DNA of 57,045 nucleotides from Streptomyces niveus (GTDB lineage: Bacteria; Actinomycetota; Actinomycetes; Streptomycetales; Streptomycetaceae), in assembly GCF_001723055.1 (NCBI RefSeq), contig NZ_MDCR01000185.1, positions 1 to 57,045 on the forward strand. The letters are read 5' to 3'. Both the position numbers and the translations under genes were made by a program. Position 1 is the first letter of the stretch. Each line of letters opens with the position of its first letter. The notes under the pieces were generated by a model that was given only the letters and a program-made list of their open reading frames with translations, ran no database searches and was not told where the DNA came from. This document shows, piece after piece, positions 1 to 7,822 of the stretch.

Positions 1-264
1 CTGCGGGCCTGTGCGCAGGGTGGGGTCGAGCGTGAGCGGGTAGCGGGCGGCGGTGAGCATGTCGGCGGCCCAGGAGGAGCGTTCGTTCTCCCACTCGGCG
101 CCCAAGTCGAACGGCAGACGGATCCAGGGGCCGGACAGGGTGGGGAAGGTCAGGAACCCGGCCCGCCGGAGCAGGTCGGCGGCAAGAGTGTCGAGAGGAC
201 CGGTTGCTTCAACCTGACCGCCGTGCCTGCGGATGATGCGGATTCGCTCGGCGCCCGGCGTCAC
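1..264 (-). CDS. hypothetical protein, 3' end outside window
   Basis: The reading frame is open from a GTG at 264 to the left edge (88 codons). The GTG overlaps the stop of the preceding gene as GTGA, so the two are probably translationally coupled. The visible N-terminus is soluble and Trp/Arg-rich, with RIIRRHGGQVEAT near residue 9 and GPWIRLPFDLGAEW near residue 46. I do not recognise the family. It is the last visible gene of the minus-strand conjugation operon. Confidence 0.6.
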   Translation of the reverse strand, partial: MTPGAERIRIIRRHGGQVEATGPLDTLAADLLRRAGFLTFPTLSGPWIRLPFDLGAEWENERSSWAADMLTAARYPLTLDPTLRTGPQ

Positions 265-788
265 CGCGACCGACCGGTCGTGGGGGAGCGCAGGCGGACC
301 GTGGGCGTGTGGCCCGGCACCGGCGGGACCGTACGCACGGACGGCGCTTGGGTGGTGGGGACCGGACGCTGCTGCGACGAACGGCCCGCGGCCTGCGCGA
401 TCCGGCTGCGCCGCTCGGAAAGCCCGTTCGGCAGGGCGGGAGTCGGCGGGCCTGCTGACTGGGCGGGATCGAGGGCGATGTCGGCGTGCACGGTGTATCC
501 CTGGCGGCGCAGATCGTGGACGGCCTGCCGGGTACGGCGACGACCATCCCGGTCGGGGTCGGTGAGCCGGTAGAGGCCCGGGTCGCCGGGGACGGGCTCG
601 AACTGGACACGGGTCAGGAACCAGTCGGCGAGGTGCGCGGGCAGAGCAGTGGTGGTGGCCGCGGCGACGAAGCCGTGGTCGGGGTGGGTACCGAAGACGA
701 AATGGAGGGACGGATCCACAGGCGAAGGGGAACCTTTCTGCCAGGGACGGAGGGGAACAACAAGCAGGTGACGTACGGCAGTCCGCAT
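261..788 (-). CDS. hypothetical protein, 175 aa
   Basis: Starts at ATG 788, three bases after the upstream gene ends, and overlaps the next gene by GTGA. The N-terminal 110 residues look folded (VRHLLVVPLRPW, then LHFVFGTHPDHGFVAAA, then LTRVQFEPVPGDPGLYRL). A segment near residue 85 to 110 (RRTRQAVHDLRRQGYTVHAD) resembles a small alpha/beta unit. The last 60 residues are Arg/Pro/Ser-rich and probably disordered. No transmembrane segment is seen. Family not recognised; the position puts it in the conjugation operon. Confidence 0.6.
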   Translation of the reverse strand: MRTAVRHLLVVPLRPWQKGSPSPVDPSLHFVFGTHPDHGFVAAATTTALPAHLADWFLTRVQFEPVPGDPGLYRLTDPDRDGRRRTRQAVHDLRRQGYTVHADIALDPAQSAGPPTPALPNGLSERRSRIAQAAGRSSQQRPVPTTQAPSVRTVPPVPGHTPTVRLRSPTTGRSR

Positions 789-790
789 GG

Positions 791-1477
791 TCAGCGGCGC
801 CGGCCGGGCTCCGGCGGTCGCGGGGGGAGAACACCGGGCGCCCGGGTGCTCGGTGCAGCCGGCGGTGCGCCGGAGACGATGGCGGTGTCGACCGCGATCC
901 AGATGCGGGTGCGGGTCTGGTCGACGGCCCGGCCGATGCGGTGGAGTGCGGGGAGAAGGCTCTGGGCGGGAAGTTGCCCCCAGGTTGGGGAGGGGCCGTC
1001 GAGAGTGAATGTGCTGGCCACCGGCTCGTCGAGGATGAACTGCAGTGCGGGGCCGTCCTCCTGGCCGATGAGGGCGTGGCACAGGGAGATGGCGGCGTGC
1101 CTGACGTCGCTGGCCCGTACGGGGGCTCCTGGGTGAAGCGGCCGGAGACGGGTGTCGATGCGCCGGGACGGCACCCGCTCTTGTGGTCGAACGGTGGCCT
1201 GGTAGGTGTGGTCGGCGGCCGAGAGGACCAGGCGGTGGATCGCGCCCACGCACTCGGCGAAATCGTCGCGGTCCAGGTCGGCCCAGCCGAGCGGCTGCTG
1301 TCCGCGGGTACTGGGGATCACCAGGCCGTCCAGGCTCTCCGCCGTGCCGGAGGGATGGTCCAGGGAGCACAAGGCCATGGCGCACACGTGGGCGGCGGCA
1401 CGGGCGACATCCTCCTCGGTGAACGAGGCGTCCGCAGGGCACCGGGGTGGCAAGTCGAAGTGGAAATCGTCAGGCAG
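791..1477 (-). CDS. hypothetical protein, 228 aa, probable CTG start
   Basis: A soluble, mostly helical protein with a Pro/Arg-rich tail. The first conventional start in frame is TTG at 1453, but it has no ribosome binding site. A CTG at 1477 sits about seven bases behind AAGGGG and only 12 bases after the upstream stop. It would add eight natural-looking residues (LPDDFHFD). I therefore place the start at CTG 1477; the TTG start would give 220 aa. No family recognised and no catalytic motif seen. Confidence 0.55.
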   Translation of the reverse strand: MPDDFHFDLPPRCPADASFTEEDVARAAAHVCAMALCSLDHPSGTAESLDGLVIPSTRGQQPLGWADLDRDDFAECVGAIHRLVLSAADHTYQATVRPQERVPSRRIDTRLRPLHPGAPVRASDVRHAAISLCHALIGQEDGPALQFILDEPVASTFTLDGPSPTWGQLPAQSLLPALHRIGRAVDQTRTRIWIAVDTAIVSGAPPAAPSTRAPGVLPPRPPEPGRRR

Positions 1478-1489
1478 GGGGATCCCCTT

Positions 1490-2674
1490 CTAGGGCGTCA
1501 GAGGTGCGCGTTCGCCGGCCGGGCAGGGGAGCGCTGGTGTGGTGGTGAGCGGACGCGGGTGGGGCGCGGACAGGGCGATGTGCCCGCCGGGGACGGCGGC
1601 GCGGGCCTGTCGCTCGAACACCTCGCTGTCGGCGAGCCACGTCCCGATCGCCGGCAGGACCGCAGTGCCGAGCGTGCTGCGCACCCGCGACCACTCCTGG
1701 GCCGACAGGTCTGCGGGAACCGAGTACAGCTCCGCGCGCAGGGCGTTGAACTCCTCCCAGGTGTCCTGGCTGTTGGCGAGTGCGCCGCGCAGCCGGGACA
1801 GTGCGCCAGCGTCCTGTGGCCAGGGACTGGCTGCAGGCCGGCACCGGGCGAGCAGGAGCGGTGCGTGCTGGAGGACGTCACTGAAACCAAGCCAGGCGTC
1901 GTCGGCGAACGCCCGCTCCGCCTCCGCGTGCAGGCGTGAGCCGACGAGCGGTGTGCTGTCGCTGGACTGTTGGGACGCCTTGATCGTCTGAAGTGTGTCG
2001 TGCTCCGGACGGATCCGGTTCAGTGCGCTCATGACCGTGTCGAGCCGCCGGTGGTGCAAGGCCCGGCGGTAGGTCGGCAGGAAGGTATGGGCGACGGCGC
2101 GTGCGGCACGGTCCGCCTCGGAGGGCAGCACGATGCTGCGCGGCGCGTTCGGCTCCTGCCAGTTGTCGTCGTACTCCTCGGTGGCGAAGGCGCCCACGAG
2201 ATAGCCGACGGAGTGACCGGGACGCTCGATCAGCAGCAGCTCGGTACCGGCATGGTTGCTCAGCACGACCGCGCAGGGAACGTGCTCGTGGAGCACCGCC
2301 TTCAGGAGGTCACCGCTGTCCCACAACGAGCCGACGAGATCCTCCTGCCAGTGCCGGCGGGGGAAGACGTTCACCGTGGCGCTCCAGTTGCCGGGCAGCC
2401 GGGCGGCCATGTCCGAGCCGATCTCGCCGAGGTAGGGGCGGCTGCTTATGCTGATGCTCGCCCTGTGCTGGTGGGCGCGGTGCACCAGGGCGCTGGCGGT
2501 GGCGCGGGTTGCCTGCTCCGGTGGGGCGGCGAAGGCCCCGCCGGGCAGGGGGCTGAACCCGGCTTCCCGCAGGGCATCTTGGGCCTGGGGGAACCTTGCC
2601 CCGGATGCGATGGCGACGAGGCCGTGGGTGCGGCTGGTCGAGAGGGTGATGTTCGCGATGGCCGGATTGGTCAT
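1490..2674 (-). CDS. hypothetical protein sharing a domain with the 4055-4591 product, 394 aa
   Basis: ATG at 2674 overlaps the glycosyltransferase stop (ATGA). Residues about 90 to 215 resemble the whole of the 178-aa protein at 4055-4591. Shared features are an AARLPG-W opening, a WD-G element, a VI/LIERP strand, an acidic patch followed by EPN, a P-(D/E)-x-RAA-x-VA helix and a final LP-Y-AL. The extra C-terminal half is helical (SDVLQHAPLLLARCRP, then WEEFNALRAELY). Function unknown; duplication of this domain inside one operon suggests a structural or scaffold role, which is inference. Confidence 0.65.
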   Translation of the reverse strand: MTNPAIANITLSTSRTHGLVAIASGARFPQAQDALREAGFSPLPGGAFAAPPEQATRATASALVHRAHQHRASISISSRPYLGEIGSDMAARLPGNWSATVNVFPRRHWQEDLVGSLWDSGDLLKAVLHEHVPCAVVLSNHAGTELLLIERPGHSVGYLVGAFATEEYDDNWQEPNAPRSIVLPSEADRAARAVAHTFLPTYRRALHHRRLDTVMSALNRIRPEHDTLQTIKASQQSSDSTPLVGSRLHAEAERAFADDAWLGFSDVLQHAPLLLARCRPAASPWPQDAGALSRLRGALANSQDTWEEFNALRAELYSVPADLSAQEWSRVRSTLGTAVLPAIGTWLADSEVFERQARAAVPGGHIALSAPHPRPLTTTPALPCPAGERAPLTP

Positions 2675-3465
2675 GCCTGCCCTCCCGCGGCAGGCTCCAG
2701 CAGCCGGTCACCGAGCAAGGGCTTGGGCTGGTGGTCGCGCAGGGCGGAGCGCAGACTGCGGCCGTACTGCCAGGCGTGCTCCCGGGCCGCCGACTCCAGC
2801 TCGTCGTACCCGGGCTGGGCCGTGAGCTGCCCGGGGTGCTTGCGGTAGCGGTAGACGGGGACCGGCAGCAGGATCCCGGGAGCGAGGGTCGTTATGCCGA
2901 CGGCCGTGCAGTAGTCCTCGCCCTGGACGAGGCCGCCCATCGGGGCCGCGCGCATCAGGTCGGTGCGGGCGAGGATGGTGGTCGGCCCGATGGGGATGGT
3001 GTCCGCCGGGGACTTCCAGTACGTCCACACGTCGCCGGCTTCATGCCGTCCGGGTGGCGTGGGGCATTCCCACAATCGGGTCGAACCGTCCGGGTGAAGA
3101 TCCCGACTCCACCCGGCGCACCAGCCGACCCCGGTTGTCTGGAGGGTGTCGAGGCGCACGGCCATGGCGTTGTCGGTGAACTCGTCATCGTCGTCCGCCC
3201 AGTTGCTGTAGAGGGTGCGGCTCTGGGCGAGGGCGAGGTTGCGGGCGCAGGCGGCGCCGACGGGGCGGGGCAGGGCGAGGGTGCGCACGCGCGGGTCGGA
3301 TGCGAGCGGTACGGGCAGATGCCGAGGGTCGGTGCCGTCGATGGCGATCACCGCCTCCCAGGGGACCGATTGCCGGGTGAGGCTTGTGTGCATGGCGGTC
3401 AGATAGTCGAGGCGGTCCTCACGCAGACGGGTGGCGATGACGACCGTGATCAGGGGCGTGGGCAG
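2671..3465 (-). CDS. family 2 (GT-A) glycosyltransferase, 264 aa
   Basis: An N-terminal beta strand (PLITVVIATR) leads a GT-A fold. It is followed by the substrate segment VIAIDGTD, the conserved GAACARNLALA helix and a DDDDEF acidic cluster at about residue 100 that would bind the metal and nucleotide sugar. A later GEDYC matches the catalytic acidic loop of this family. No ATG, GTG or TTG gives a sensible start. CTG at 3465 lies seven bases behind GGAG and 29 bases after the upstream stop. A sugar transferase inside a conjugation operon suggests glycosylation of a transfer or surface component. Acceptor and donor cannot be told from the sequence. Confidence 0.75.
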   Translation of the reverse strand: MPTPLITVVIATRLREDRLDYLTAMHTSLTRQSVPWEAVIAIDGTDPRHLPVPLASDPRVRTLALPRPVGAACARNLALAQSRTLYSNWADDDDEFTDNAMAVRLDTLQTTGVGWCAGWSRDLHPDGSTRLWECPTPPGRHEAGDVWTYWKSPADTIPIGPTTILARTDLMRAAPMGGLVQGEDYCTAVGITTLAPGILLPVPVYRYRKHPGQLTAQPGYDELESAAREHAWQYGRSLRSALRDHQPKPLLGDRLLEPAAGGQA

Positions 3466-3494
3466 GAGAGCACTCCGGTGCTGTCGAAGGGGGC

Positions 3495-4040
3495 TTACCG
3501 GCTGGGCGCGGGCCCGGTGGGCGGGGACTTCAGCGGGCCCGGGGGAAGATCGGACGGTGCCGGAGACTGTCCCGGCGGCGGAATGTCCGGAGTCGGGGCG
3601 GGGTCGTACTCGGCGCGCAGAGCCTTGAGGTCGGCTGCGTCGGCGAGAGCCAGTACGGACAGGCTGTGGCTGGCCGCGGTCATCAGCATCTTGGGCGGGG
3701 AGTCGAGCTTCGCGCCGCGGTTCTGCCCGCGCCACTGGCCGGCGGCCAGGAGGTAGTCGCTCACGGCGCGGAGCGCGGGCTCGGCGGCGTCCAGCAGATG
3801 CCGGGTGACGGCACTGGCCTCGGCAGGGGTCTGAGCCGCCGCGAGCGCCGTCAGGTACGGGGTGAGGTCGGGTGTCGGCAGGGCCTCGTCCGGCAGCGGG
3901 TGCTTTTTGAGGAACGGCTTCGCGTCCCGGCTCGCCCAGCGCAGCAGGTCGCCACGGGTGGCGATGCCGTAGCGGGCGGCTGCGATCTGCTCGGCGTCGC
4001 GGCCGACGTTGTCGTACAGCTCGAAATCGGGGTGGGTCAG
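3495..4040 (-). CDS. hypothetical protein, 181 aa, probable CTG start
   Basis: Helical soluble protein (LTHPDFELYDNVGRDAEQ, then LLRWASRDAKPFLKKH) with a Pro-rich C-terminus. The frame has no good ATG/GTG/TTG. CTG at 4040 is preceded by AAGGAAG with five bases of spacing and lies 14 bases after the upstream stop, so I take it as the start. A central stretch (VSDYLLAAGQWRGQN) recalls small helical conjugation-associated proteins, but I cannot name a family. Confidence 0.55.
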   Translation of the reverse strand: MTHPDFELYDNVGRDAEQIAAARYGIATRGDLLRWASRDAKPFLKKHPLPDEALPTPDLTPYLTALAAAQTPAEASAVTRHLLDAAEPALRAVSDYLLAAGQWRGQNRGAKLDSPPKMLMTAASHSLSVLALADAADLKALRAEYDPAPTPDIPPPGQSPAPSDLPPGPLKSPPTGPAPSR

Positions 4041-4054
4041 GGGAACTTCCTTCT

Positions 4055-4591
4055 TCAGCGGACGTGTGGTGCGTGCCCGGATGGGATGTGGACGGGACGA
4101 CCGTCGGCGAGGGGCAGAGCGTTGGGCGTGCCGGCCGCCGGTTGTCCTGTCCGAGCGGTGGCGTTGTTGCGGCGTACGGCGGTCAGGGCGTGCTGGTAGC
4201 GGGGGAGCAGGCGGCGGGCCACGGCTGCCGCGGCGCGGGGCGGGTCGCCGGGTACTGCGATGCCATTCGGTTCGTCCACACCGTCGAAGTGGTGGAACTC
4301 GATGCGGGGTTGCAGTGGTGCGGCGAGGAACTGGCCGTGTTTGAGGGGGCGTTCGATGACGTACAGCCGTTGCCCGTGGGGTCCGTTCAGTTCGGCGTCG
4401 TGGCGGAGGACGAATTCGCTGACGGCCCAGTGGACGTGCCCGAGGTCCCACACCTGGTGGGCGAGCGCGAACTGCTCGGGGTAAGTAGCGTGCTGGTGGT
4501 AGTGGCTGGTCCAGGTGCCGGGCAGGCGGGCGGCGAGGGCGGCGGCGAAGCCAGACAGGCCCGTCGGGCGGTGGGTACTTATCCGGCTCAC
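4055..4591 (-). CDS. hypothetical protein, paralogous to the centre of the 1490-2674 product, 178 aa
   Basis: GTG at 4591 overlaps the OmpA-like gene's stop as GTGA. The sequence opens with AALAARLPGTW, has a WDLGHVHWAV segment and a YVIERP strand, and ends in a helix containing LLPRYQHALTAV. This is the same order of elements as residues 90 to 215 of the larger protein downstream. The last 40 residues are polar and probably disordered. Function unknown. Confidence 0.6.
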   Translation of the reverse strand: MSRISTHRPTGLSGFAAALAARLPGTWTSHYHQHATYPEQFALAHQVWDLGHVHWAVSEFVLRHDAELNGPHGQRLYVIERPLKHGQFLAAPLQPRIEFHHFDGVDEPNGIAVPGDPPRAAAAVARRLLPRYQHALTAVRRNNATARTGQPAAGTPNALPLADGRPVHIPSGHAPHVR

Positions 4592-5136
4592 CTCCCGTGG
4601 TGGTAAGTGAGAGTCACCCGCCGGTTCTGCTTCCGCCCGGCATCGTCATCGTTGTCCGCGACGGGCCTGGCTTCGCCGTATCCCCGGGCGGTGACCTTCA
4701 CCGTGTTCGGCAGGTGCCGGCGCAGCACGCGCGTGACGGCGTCGGCGCGCTGCTGGGACAGGACCAGTCCGTGCGAGGCGGAGCCGAGGTTGTCGGTGTG
4801 ACCGGCCACGGCCACGGCGCGCGATCCGGCTGCCCGGATCGTCCGGGCCGCTTCGGTGATCCGGCGCTCCGCGCCGGCGGAGAGACGCGCGCTGTCCTTG
4901 CCGAACAGGATTCCGGCGGAGAGCGCCAACGCCACGCGGTCGCCGGTTTCCTCCCGGCGGACCCCGGAACTCCCGGTCACCTCCGAGATCTTGTGTACCA
5001 CGGTGATGACCCGGTGGGAGGGAGCGGTCGCGGAAGGGTCCGTATCGACGGAGTGGGCAGGACCGCCCGTCGCCGAGGTGAGGAGTACCAGGCCCAGTAC
5101 GACCGGAGTTCGCTGTCGGGAGTGGGGGTTTTTCAT
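4588..5136 (-). CDS. OmpA-family exported protein, 182 aa
   Basis: The N-terminus has a short basic segment and a hydrophobic stretch (VVLGLVLLTSATG), consistent with export or membrane anchoring. The C-terminal 110 residues form an OmpA/MotB-type peptidoglycan-binding domain: AGILFGKDSARLS, then VAGHTDNLGS, LSQQRADAV and ARGYGEARP followed by N-RRV. ATG 5136 overlaps the lipoprotein stop (ATGA). In a Gram-positive conjugation operon such a domain would tether the apparatus to peptidoglycan; that role is inferred. Confidence 0.8.
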   Translation of the reverse strand: MKNPHSRQRTPVVLGLVLLTSATGGPAHSVDTDPSATAPSHRVITVVHKISEVTGSSGVRREETGDRVALALSAGILFGKDSARLSAGAERRITEAARTIRAAGSRAVAVAGHTDNLGSASHGLVLSQQRADAVTRVLRRHLPNTVKVTARGYGEARPVADNDDDAGRKQNRRVTLTYHHGR

Positions 5137-5729
5137 CGGGCGGTTTCGAGGGGGATGGTGGAGTTGGGGAACGTCGGGAGCTGGAAGTCGACGCTGCGTA
5201 CGCTGGCGGGCGGGGCGGGGAACTGGGCGAAGACGGGCACGGTTTCGCCGGGCTTGAGGGCGCGCAGGGCGGTGGAGCACAGGCAGCCGCCCGCGGTGTC
5301 GCGCAGCACGTTGTACCGCACGTTGTGGGCGGTGTCGGTGAGAGTGGCGCCGGCCAGGCTGTGCATGCGGCCCTTGATCGAGGCGTCCGTGCCGCCGTAG
5401 GCACTTATCCCGAAGAAGACTTTGGCACCGGTGTTCTTCAGGGTCGCGGAGACGGTGACGCTCTTGCCGGAGGCGGCGCGCTCGACCCCGGTGATGGTCA
5501 GGACGATGCTGTCCCGTCCGGTCACCTGGGCCAGGACACGGCCACTGTTGTCGTCCGGTGCAGCCGTCTGTGCGGGGGCGGACGACTGATCAGGTGCCGG
5601 AGCCCCGGGGCGGGACTCGGATGATCGGTCCGCCCGAGGGCCGGAGTTGTCGCTGGTGGTGCAGGCGGTGAGGGCCAGGCTGCCGGCGCCGAGGACGGCG
5701 GCAGCGCGAAGGATGGCTCGTACGGTCAC
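5133..5729 (-). CDS. putative lipoprotein, 198 aa
   Basis: The start is GTG at 5729, 11 bases after GGAG. The first 28 residues are a lipoprotein signal: VRAILR, then AAAVLGAGSLAL, then the lipobox LTAC. A low-complexity Pro/Ser/Ala linker follows. A C-terminal beta-rich domain has GRDSIVLTITGVERA, VSATLKNTG and a GGCLCS motif with two cysteines, recalling DUF4352-like immunoglobulin-type domains. It overlaps and probably pairs with the OmpA-like gene downstream as a cell-envelope pair. Confidence 0.7.
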   Translation of the reverse strand: MTVRAILRAAAVLGAGSLALTACTTSDNSGPRADRSSESRPGAPAPDQSSAPAQTAAPDDNSGRVLAQVTGRDSIVLTITGVERAASGKSVTVSATLKNTGAKVFFGISAYGGTDASIKGRMHSLAGATLTDTAHNVRYNVLRDTAGGCLCSTALRALKPGETVPVFAQFPAPPASVRSVDFQLPTFPNSTIPLETAR

Positions 5730-5752
5730 AGGGTGTGGTTCTCCGGGGGTGT

Positions 5753-6322
5753 TCAGCGGGCCGGGTTCGGCCCGCAAGGAGTCGGTACTGCGGGCGGCAG
5801 CGTGCCGGCCGTCGCGTGAGCGGCTATCTCCGACGGTGTCGGCGGACGACGGGGAGGATCATCCACGTGGTCGGCGTCGTGGTTCATGTGCTGTGCGGCG
5901 GCGGCCAGTTGGGCGCTCGCGTCACGGAGGGTCTGCTCCAGGCCATGGCGGGTCCGGTGGACGGCGGCCTGCTGTTCCTCGGTCGGCTCGTACGCGTCGA
6001 GCGTGTGCAGGGCGCCGAGCTGGGCGACGGCCTGTCCGAGTCCGGCGAGCGCGAGGGCGACGGGGATCGCGGCGCGGGCTGCGGCGGCGGTGCCGCGGCG
6101 CAGTTCCGGGGTGTGCAGGCGGGGTCGGCGTACGGCTTCGTCGAGCTGCCACGTCACCGCGTAGGTCAGGTCGGCGAGCAGATCCGCGAGGTTGGACGTC
6201 TCGTCGCCGAGTCTGCCCTGCAGATACCCGGCGGGCGCGGAGGCCGCGGCGGCCACAGCACGGGCACGGTCCCCGAGACGGACGGCCACCACCCGCAGAT
6301 GGGCGGGGTTGTCGAGATCCAA
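5753..6322 (-). CDS. helical hypothetical protein, paralogue of the next gene upstream, 189 aa
   Basis: Starts at TTG 6322, ten bases after GGAG. Almost all-helical, with Ala-rich repeats (LADLLADLTYAVTWQL, then LALAGLGQAVAQLGAL) and a disordered tail. It lines up with the 6342-6905 product from the first residues (LDLDNPAHLRVV against LAVDFDEAGHLHMV) through the LREGTAALARA-type helix, so the two are tandem duplicates. No function assigned. Confidence 0.6.
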   Translation of the reverse strand: MDLDNPAHLRVVAVRLGDRARAVAAAASAPAGYLQGRLGDETSNLADLLADLTYAVTWQLDEAVRRPRLHTPELRRGTAAAARAAIPVALALAGLGQAVAQLGALHTLDAYEPTEEQQAAVHRTRHGLEQTLRDASAQLAAAAQHMNHDADHVDDPPRRPPTPSEIAAHATAGTLPPAVPTPCGPNPAR

Positions 6323-6341
6323 CGGGCAATCACTCCAAGAG

Positions 6342-6905
6342 TCAGCGGCTGCGACCGCGGGGAGAGGAAGACACCGCCGCGACGGGGAGCGTCGTGAGAG
6401 CCGCAGGTGCGACCGGTGTCTGTGCGGCCAGCAATCGATGGGCATCCGCGCGGAGTTGCCGGGCGGCGGCGAAGAGTTGGGCGCGCGCCTGGGTGATGTG
6501 GCCGTCCAGCACGGTGCGCGTGTGCTGGAGGTCCTCCGCGTGCCCGGGGCCCGGTCGGTTGTGGGTGAGGTGGTGCAGGTGCCCGGTGGCGGTGACCGCT
6601 TCGCCGAGCGCGGCGAGGGCGCGGCCGGTACGGGTGGCGGCGCGGGCCAGTGCGGCGGTGCCCTCCCGCAGCTGCGGCGTGTACTGGCTGGGGTACCGAT
6701 GGGCCTGGCGGTCGCGCGTGGCGATGGTGTAGGCGAGGTAGGTGAAGTGGCGGGTCAGGTCCCGGATCGCGTCCTCCAGGTCCTCGCCCGTACCTGATCT
6801 GGGTTCCGGAGAGAGTTGTGTGGTGAGGGGGAGGCGGTCGGCGATGCCCGCGAGTTCGTTCATGACCATGTGCAGGTGGCCGGCCTCGTCGAAGTCAACG
6901 GCCAG
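6342..6905 (-). CDS. helical hypothetical protein, paralogue of the 5753-6322 product, 187 aa, probable CTG start
   Basis: A later ATG at 6869 would give 175 aa. A CTG at 6905 lies six bases behind a perfect GGAGG and restores the N-terminus shared with the neighbouring paralogue (VDFDEAGHLHM). I prefer the CTG. The body is helical, with the LEDAIRDLTRHFTYLAYTI and LREGTAALARAATRTGRAL helices. Function unknown. Confidence 0.6.
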   Translation of the reverse strand: MAVDFDEAGHLHMVMNELAGIADRLPLTTQLSPEPRSGTGEDLEDAIRDLTRHFTYLAYTIATRDRQAHRYPSQYTPQLREGTAALARAATRTGRALAALGEAVTATGHLHHLTHNRPGPGHAEDLQHTRTVLDGHITQARAQLFAAARQLRADAHRLLAAQTPVAPAALTTLPVAAVSSSPRGRSR

Positions 6906-6950
6906 TGGTGGCCTCCAGGGGATCGGCGGAACTCTTCCCGTCCGGCGGGC

Positions 6951-7319
6951 TTAGCGGCGGCGGCTTGGCGCACCCTGCGGCGTAGGTACGGCGGTGGCCT
7001 TCGAGTGCGTGGCCCGTACGGGCGGTTCGGGAGATGGTGTGGTGCGGGCGCGCATGCGGTCGGCGGCGAGGTGCAGGTCCTCGTTCAGCCGCCGGATGTC
7101 GACGGCGGCTTCGTCGAAGTCGTGGGCGAGGTCGAATCCGTCGTCCGCGTCGGACTCCTTGGCCTTCTCACCGGCCGCTTCGAAGAAGTCCGCGAGGCGT
7201 TCGAGGGCGCCGTCGACCGGATCAAGGATCTGGTTGACCAGGTCGGCGGCCTGGTCGTGGGACTCGGCGGCGTTGAGCCGGTCGGTCAGGGCGAGGAGGT
7301 GCTGTCCGTGCTCGCTCAC
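6951..7319 (-). CDS. small acidic helical protein, 122 aa
   Basis: GTG 7319 overlaps the upstream stop (GTGA). The body is a probable helical hairpin (LALTDRLNAAESHDQAADL, LERLADFFEAAGEKAKES, LNEDLHLAADRMRA) rich in Asp/Glu, with a basic Pro/Arg tail. It resembles the other small helical proteins of this operon in general style but not in detail. Family not recognised. Confidence 0.55.
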   Translation of the reverse strand: MSEHGQHLLALTDRLNAAESHDQAADLVNQILDPVDGALERLADFFEAAGEKAKESDADDGFDLAHDFDEAAVDIRRLNEDLHLAADRMRARTTPSPEPPVRATHSKATAVPTPQGAPSRRR

Positions 7320-7822
7320 AGGCCGGGGAGGTGGACTTGACCGGCAGCGGCTTCGGTCCAGCCGAAGGCGACGCGTTCCAGTTCGCCGAGGTAGACGATG
7401 TCGGGATAGGCGCGGAAGGCGTCCGCCCGCAGGTCGGCGTACTCCTGGATCTCGGAGTCGGCCTGGTCGACGCGTGCCCGGTTGCGCCGGGAGAGCCGGC
7501 TCCATTGCAGGACGTCGGAGTCGGTGGCGCGGTCCATCCACACCCAGATCCCGTTGCCGAGCTTCAGGATGTCCTGCGGGTGGAAGAGGGATCCGTTGCG
7601 CCGGCGGCGGGGGTTGCGGTGTTCGCCGAAGCCCGTGACCAGGCACTGGGCCAGGGTGTCCAGGGCGGCGGCCCTCAGGCCCGGATCGAGATCATCACGG
7701 GCGAGCTGATCACGCACCGCGTCGGTGAGCTGGTTCTTGTGGAACCGCCCGTCGGCGTCGGTGAGATCGACCGCGCTCTGCTCGACGATGCCCCGCAACC
7801 GTATGAGAGCGGGGGCGGTCAC
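7316..7822 (-). CDS. hypothetical protein, 168 aa
   Basis: GTG 7822 overlaps the stop of the ParB-like gene (GTGA). Two parts are visible. A helical N-terminus contains LTDAVRDQLARDDLDPGLR and LDTLAQCLVTGF. A C-terminus rich in Trp and Arg contains GIWVWMDRATDSDVLQW and LRADAFRAYPDIVYLG. The tight coupling to a ParB-like gene suggests related function. No family recognised. Confidence 0.6.
   Translation of the reverse strand: MTAPALIRLRGIVEQSAVDLTDADGRFHKNQLTDAVRDQLARDDLDPGLRAAALDTLAQCLVTGFGEHRNPRRRRNGSLFHPQDILKLGNGIWVWMDRATDSDVLQWSRLSRRNRARVDQADSEIQEYADLRADAFRAYPDIVYLGELERVAFGWTEAAAGQVHLPGL

Noticed and set aside
209..1136. Long open frames on the plus strand at 1-16 kb (for example 941-1939 and 1970-2848)
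   Set aside because: They mirror the minus-strand genes in high-GC DNA, with Gly/Arg/Val-rich sequence and no domain or ribosome binding site.
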